From: an uncultured Acetatifactor sp.
GTDB lineage: Bacteria > Bacillota > Clostridia > Lachnospirales > Lachnospiraceae
Assembly: GCA_910584235.1 (NCBI GenBank)
Contig: CAJTZD010000019.1
Location: 3,210 to 67,209, forward strand
Direction: 5' to 3'
Length of the DNA: 64,000 bases
Positions 61,106 through 64,000 of this stretch are shown piece by piece; the stretch's first letter is position 1, and the number at the start of each line of letters is the position of its first letter. Under the pieces are notes generated by a model, which saw nothing but the letters and a program-made list of their open reading frames with translations, was not told the DNA's origin and did no database searches. The translations under genes were made by a program, and so were the position numbers.

Positions 61106-62518
61106 ATGAAAAGGGAGAACGGTTTAGGGGATATGGAACGACAGCATTCCATGGAGCAAGAAAGCGCCATGGAAAACACCATGGAAAAACAGGATAACAG
61201 ATTGCTTCACGGGAAAATCGTGCCGGAATTGCTTCGGTTCGCGCTGCCGTTCATGCTGGCAAGTTTCTTACAGTCGGTCTATGGGGCTGTAGACCTGTTC
61301 GTGGTGGGCAGGTATACGGGCTCCGCCGCGGTGTCGGCGGTGTCCATCGGCTCGCAGCTTATGCTGATTGCCACCATTTTGGTGCAGGGCATCTGCATGG
61401 GCGGCACGGTGCTGATTGGGCAGCGGGTGGGGGAGGAGAACTGGGCGGGCGCTGCGGACGCGGTGGGGAACCAGTGTGTGCTGTTTGCGGGGCTGGCTCT
61501 GGTGCTGACGCCAGTGATGCTTGTGGCCAACAGGCTGCTGGTAAGCCTGATGCAGACGCCGGTGGAGGCGGTGGCGGACGCGCGCAGCTATCTGATTATC
61601 TGTACAATCGGTTTCCCGTTCATCACAGGATATAATGCCGTCAGCGGCATCTACAGGGGGCTTGGGGATTCCAGGACGCCGGTTTACTTCATCGCTATCG
61701 CCTGCGCGGTGAATGTGGCTTTGGATTTTCTGCTGGTGGGGTGGTTCGGACTGGGGGCGGCGGGAGCTGCCTGGGCTACGATTGCGGCCCAGGGAGTCTC
61801 CTTTGTCTGCGGTCTGGCGCACATGGCGAAGCGGGGGCTCTCTTTTCCCTTTGGGCGGCACAATTTCGCGCCGAAGCCCGGGGACATGGCCTGGATTCTG
61901 AAAGTGGGCCTGCCCCTTGCCATGCAGGACGTGCTGGTGCATTTTTCATTCCTTGCCATAGCGGCCATCATCAACACGCTGGGGCTGGTGGCCTCCGCGG
62001 CAGTGGGCGTGGCGGAGAAGTTCATGGGCTTCGCGTTCATCCCCTCCTCGGCGTTCTCCTCCGCTGTGGCTACCATGGTGGCCCAGAACGTGGGAGCCGG
62101 GCAGCGGAAGCGGGCGGTGGATTCCATGAAGTACGGCATCGGCTTTTCTCTGTTATGCGGCTTATTGATTTGCCTGGTGTGCCAGGTGGTGCCGGAGACG
62201 CTGATTGGCATCTTCTCAAAGGATGGGGCGGTGATTAGGGCGGGAGCCCAGTATATCCGCACTTATTCCATAGACTGCGTCCTGGTGAGCTTCGTGTTCT
62301 GCATGAACGCTTATTTCAACGGCAACGGCCAGGCCTTCATCTGCTTTGCCCACAGCATTGCAGTCACGTTCCTGATTCGCATCCCGGTGACTTGGCTCAT
62401 GAGCAAAATCAGTCAGGACTCCCTGCTCCCCATGGGATTCGCGGCGCCGGCGGCTTCGCTGTTCTCCGTGGTTGTCTGCCTGATTTATTTCCTAAAACGC
62501 CAAAAGCATGGCGTCTGA
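61106..62518 (+). CDS. MATE-family efflux transporter
   Basis: 470 residues, about 12 membrane segments, two MatE repeats. After a hydrophilic N-terminus (Met/Glu-rich, encoded by repeated CCATGGA) comes ELLRFALPFMLASFLQSVYG, then GAVDLFVVGRYTG and, in the second half, VGVAEKFMGFAFIPSSAFSS. GAGGCGG precedes the ATG. It may export toxic products of glycoside breakdown; the substrate is unknown. Confidence 0.9.
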   Translation: MKRENGLGDMERQHSMEQESAMENTMEKQDNRLLHGKIVPELLRFALPFMLASFLQSVYGAVDLFVVGRYTGSAAVSAVSIGSQLMLIATILVQGICMGGTVLIGQRVGEENWAGAADAVGNQCVLFAGLALVLTPVMLVANRLLVSLMQTPVEAVADARSYLIICTIGFPFITGYNAVSGIYRGLGDSRTPVYFIAIACAVNVALDFLLVGWFGLGAAGAAWATIAAQGVSFVCGLAHMAKRGLSFPFGRHNFAPKPGDMAWILKVGLPLAMQDVLVHFSFLAIAAIINTLGLVASAAVGVAEKFMGFAFIPSSAFSSAVATMVAQNVGAGQRKRAVDSMKYGIGFSLLCGLLICLVCQVVPETLIGIFSKDGAVIRAGAQYIRTYSIDCVLVSFVFCMNAYFNGNGQAFICFAHSIAVTFLIRIPVTWLMSKISQDSLLPMGFAAPAASLFSVVVCLIYFLKRQKHGV

Positions 62519-62551
62519 AAATCAAAATTGCATATGGGGAATTAGGCTGTT

Positions 62552-62580
62552 TTCTAGCTAGAATTTGCATATAATATAAT
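62552..62580 (+). promoter_or_regulatory. Promoter region with palindrome before the Phd-type gene
   Basis: Perfect 12-bp palindrome TTCTAGCTAGAA (62552-62563), then two overlapping TATAAT sequences (62570-62575 and 62575-62580). TTGCATAT occurs at 62528 and 62565. The palindrome is a plausible autorepressor site for the antitoxin. Confidence 0.55.
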
Positions 62581-62601
62581 TGAAAGCGAGGTGCATATAA
62601 A

Positions 62602-62856
62602 ATGATAATAGATACAAACACGATGATTTCAATTACAGATGCGAATCAAAATTTTTCAAAAGTGGCCAAAGTAGTTGACGAGCATGGCACGGCGGTTATT
62701 CTAAAAAATAATATACCCAGATACTTGGTCATTGATTTCAGCAGGGCGGAATCTTTTTCCAATGAGGAAAAAGTTGCCAGCAGTGAAGATGTTTTTTCAA
62801 TATCTGAGAGGCTGATCAGACAAAACATGGAAGCATATGAGGTTCTTGCTAAATGA
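62602..62856 (+). CDS. Orphan Phd/YefM-type antitoxin
   Basis: 84 residues. ISITDANQNFSKVAKVVDEH and AVILKNNIPRYLVIDFS form the Phd DNA-binding and dimerisation domain; the C-terminal helix would bind a toxin. GAGGTG supports the ATG. No toxin gene follows: the next 200 bp hold only the third 92-nt element and a ribosome binding site. It is either a degraded module or a stand-alone regulator. Confidence 0.85.
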   Translation: MIIDTNTMISITDANQNFSKVAKVVDEHGTAVILKNNIPRYLVIDFSRAESFSNEEKVASSEDVFSISERLIRQNMEAYEVLAK

Positions 62857-62921
62857 AAATTTTGAGCAAGGAACAGATATTAATGATTCATAATTATTGA
62901 ACATCAGCAATAAACTCTCAT

Positions 62922-63013
62922 TATACTCACGAGCGGTGAAATTTGCCACCAGTTCATGATACTTCCCGCTCGTGAGACGGGCGACTTGGCAAACTTTAGT
63001 GACCGTCAGTATA
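62922..63013 (+). repeat. 92-nt dispersed structured element, copy 3
   Basis: Ends TATACT (62922-62927) and AGTATA (63008-63013). CTCACGAGCGG (62926-62936) and CCGCTCGTGAG (62966-62976) are perfectly complementary; GAAATTTGCCA (62938-62948) pairs at 10 of 11 positions with TGGCAAACTTT (62987-62997). TTGGCA (62986-62991) and TATAAA (63010-63015) are 18 bp apart. The oxidoreductase start codon lies 44 bp downstream. Confidence 0.9.
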
Positions 63014-63057
63014 AAATATTTATGGAGTGATGCGACAAGGATGAGGAAAGGAAAATC

Positions 63058-64000
63058 ATGGAAAGAAAATATAAGAATCTGTGTAGTCCCATCAAGATAG
63101 GAAATGTCACATTCCGCAACCGCATGTTCTCCGCGCCCATGGGCGGCACGGACATCACCAATGACGGCTGCATCGGCCCTATGTCCAGGGCTTTCTACGA
63201 ACTGCGGGCTAAGGGCGGCGCGGGGGCGGTGACGGTCAGCGAATGCATGGTGCACCCCGAGACGGACGGCTCCCATGCCTACCACCTGGATACGGCCATC
63301 CTGAACTCCCTGGCCTCGGCCACCTATGCTGCGGACGCCATCAGGCGGCATGGGGCCATCCCCAGCCTGGAGCTGTCCCACTCCGGCATGTACGCCGGAA
63401 CCTATATGACGGACAAGACCAGACAGCACGGCCTGCACCAGTGGGGACCCTCCGATACCCTGCGCCCGGACGGCGTGGAGGTGAGGGCCCTTACGGAGGA
63501 GATGCTGGCGGAAATCGTGGCCGCTTACGGCAAAGTGGCGGGGCTGGTCAAACGGGCGGGCTTCGAGATGCTGATGATTCACGGTGGGCACGGGTGGCTT
63601 TTGAACCAATTCTTCTCCCCCTATTTCAACCACAGGACGGACAAGTACGGCGGTAGCCTGGAGAACCGCTGCCGCTTGGCCATAGAGGCGCTCCAGGCAG
63701 TGCGAAAGGCCGTGGGGCCGGGATTTCCCATAGAACTGCGCATGAGCGGCTCCGAACTCTTTCCCGAGGGCTATGACCTGGAGGAGGGCGTCCGCATTGC
63801 GCAGCTTTTAGAGCCTTATATTGACCTGCTGCATGTGTCCGCGGGAACCTATCAGAGAGGCTTTGGGGACACCCATCCCTCCATGTTCAAGGAGCATGGC
63901 TGCAATGTCCCTCTGGCGGCGGAGATCAAGAAGCATGTGTCCGTGCCCGTGGCCACTATCGGTGGCCTGAACGACCCGGCCCAGATGGAGGAGATCATCG
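63058..64000 (+). CDS. Old-yellow-enzyme family NADH:flavin oxidoreductase (partial)
   Basis: The gene runs off the end of the window; 314 codons are visible without a stop. KNLCSPIKIGNVTFRNRMFS is the barrel start, MIHGGHGWLLNQFFSPYFNH and RTDKYGGSLENRCRLAIEAL are the family's active-site and flavin-contact blocks, and VSVPVATIGGLNDP a later strand. Relatives reduce enones, 2,4-dienoyl-CoA or bile-acid and flavonoid double bonds, and many carry a further iron-sulfur and FAD domain that would lie beyond the window. GGAAAGG precedes the ATG. Copy 3 of the 92-nt element is directly upstream. Confidence 0.92.
   Translation, partial: MERKYKNLCSPIKIGNVTFRNRMFSAPMGGTDITNDGCIGPMSRAFYELRAKGGAGAVTVSECMVHPETDGSHAYHLDTAILNSLASATYAADAIRRHGAIPSLELSHSGMYAGTYMTDKTRQHGLHQWGPSDTLRPDGVEVRALTEEMLAEIVAAYGKVAGLVKRAGFEMLMIHGGHGWLLNQFFSPYFNHRTDKYGGSLENRCRLAIEALQAVRKAVGPGFPIELRMSGSELFPEGYDLEEGVRIAQLLEPYIDLLHVSAGTYQRGFGDTHPSMFKEHGCNVPLAAEIKKHVSVPVATIGGLNDPAQMEEII

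Noticed and set aside
23277..63013. The 92-nt element as a MITE
   Set aside because: Short terminal inverted repeats exist, but no target-site duplication was seen at any copy and length is invariant, so insertion by a transposase is not supported.

Overview
The window looks like a chromosomal segment of a spore-forming, GC-rich member of the Lachnospiraceae or a close clostridial relative. The evidence is the gene order cysE-cysS-mrnC-rlmB-sigH behind a T-box, strong AGGAGG-type ribosome binding sites, TTGACA/TATAAT promoters, many YesM/YesN-type two-component pairs next to Lpl-type sugar ABC transporters, and a gut-style glycan-degradation locus. The species cannot be named from the sequence.

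Layout. 1-6200: a siderophore-type ABC importer (receptor tail, FecCD permease, ATPase) whose permease and ATPase genes are separated by about 3.9 kb holding a MerR regulator with a divergent MATE exporter, a YoeB-type toxin-antitoxin pair and several decayed fragments. 6200-9450: a YtrA-like GntR/ABC operon and a DUF4869-like gene with a P-loop partner. 9460-11670: a BlaI/BlaR1-type pair with two operators. 11830-14525: a Ro60 (TROVE-vWA) gene preceded by a small RNA with a tRNA-like module whose acceptor stem is capped by a GNRA tetraloop; this is a bacterial Y RNA of the YrlA kind, with a small P-loop kinase gene between the two. 14670-22860: an Lpl-type sugar importer, an EEP-family phosphodiesterase, a YesM/YesN pair and an SDR dehydrogenase. 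23060-33010: tRNA-Met, a GNAT, a DEAD-box helicase with a long Arg/Glu tail, ispF, the T-box-controlled cysteine operon, sigH and a metallo-beta-lactamase-fold protein. 33100-38500: a very large RND exporter with a coiled-coil insert and its TetR-type neighbour. 38590-41620: a 165-bp direct repeat, an EamA transporter, a nitroreductase and a Cys-rich protein. 41660-64000: an M42 peptidase and a glycan or glycoside locus (GH78 rhamnosidase, YesM/YesN pair, Lpl-type importer, two alpha/beta hydrolases, permuted GH3, type-B carboxylesterase, bicupin, MATE, orphan Phd antitoxin, old-yellow-enzyme oxidoreductase).

Three signals go beyond ordinary annotation. First, the Y RNA/Ro60 module. Second, a 92-nt element present in three copies of exactly equal length (23277, 58371, 62922) whose paired segments interleave like a pseudoknot and which also carries a TTGGCA-18-TATAAA promoter-like end upstream of the esterase and the flavin oxidoreductase. 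Third, a bipartite upstream motif at identical spacing from the -10 box of two promoters (42852 and 47502), which predicts a shared regulon for the rhamnosidase and the sugar importer, probably under the local YesM/YesN pair. No intact transposon, prophage or CRISPR array was seen. All family assignments come from reading motifs by eye, without database searches.
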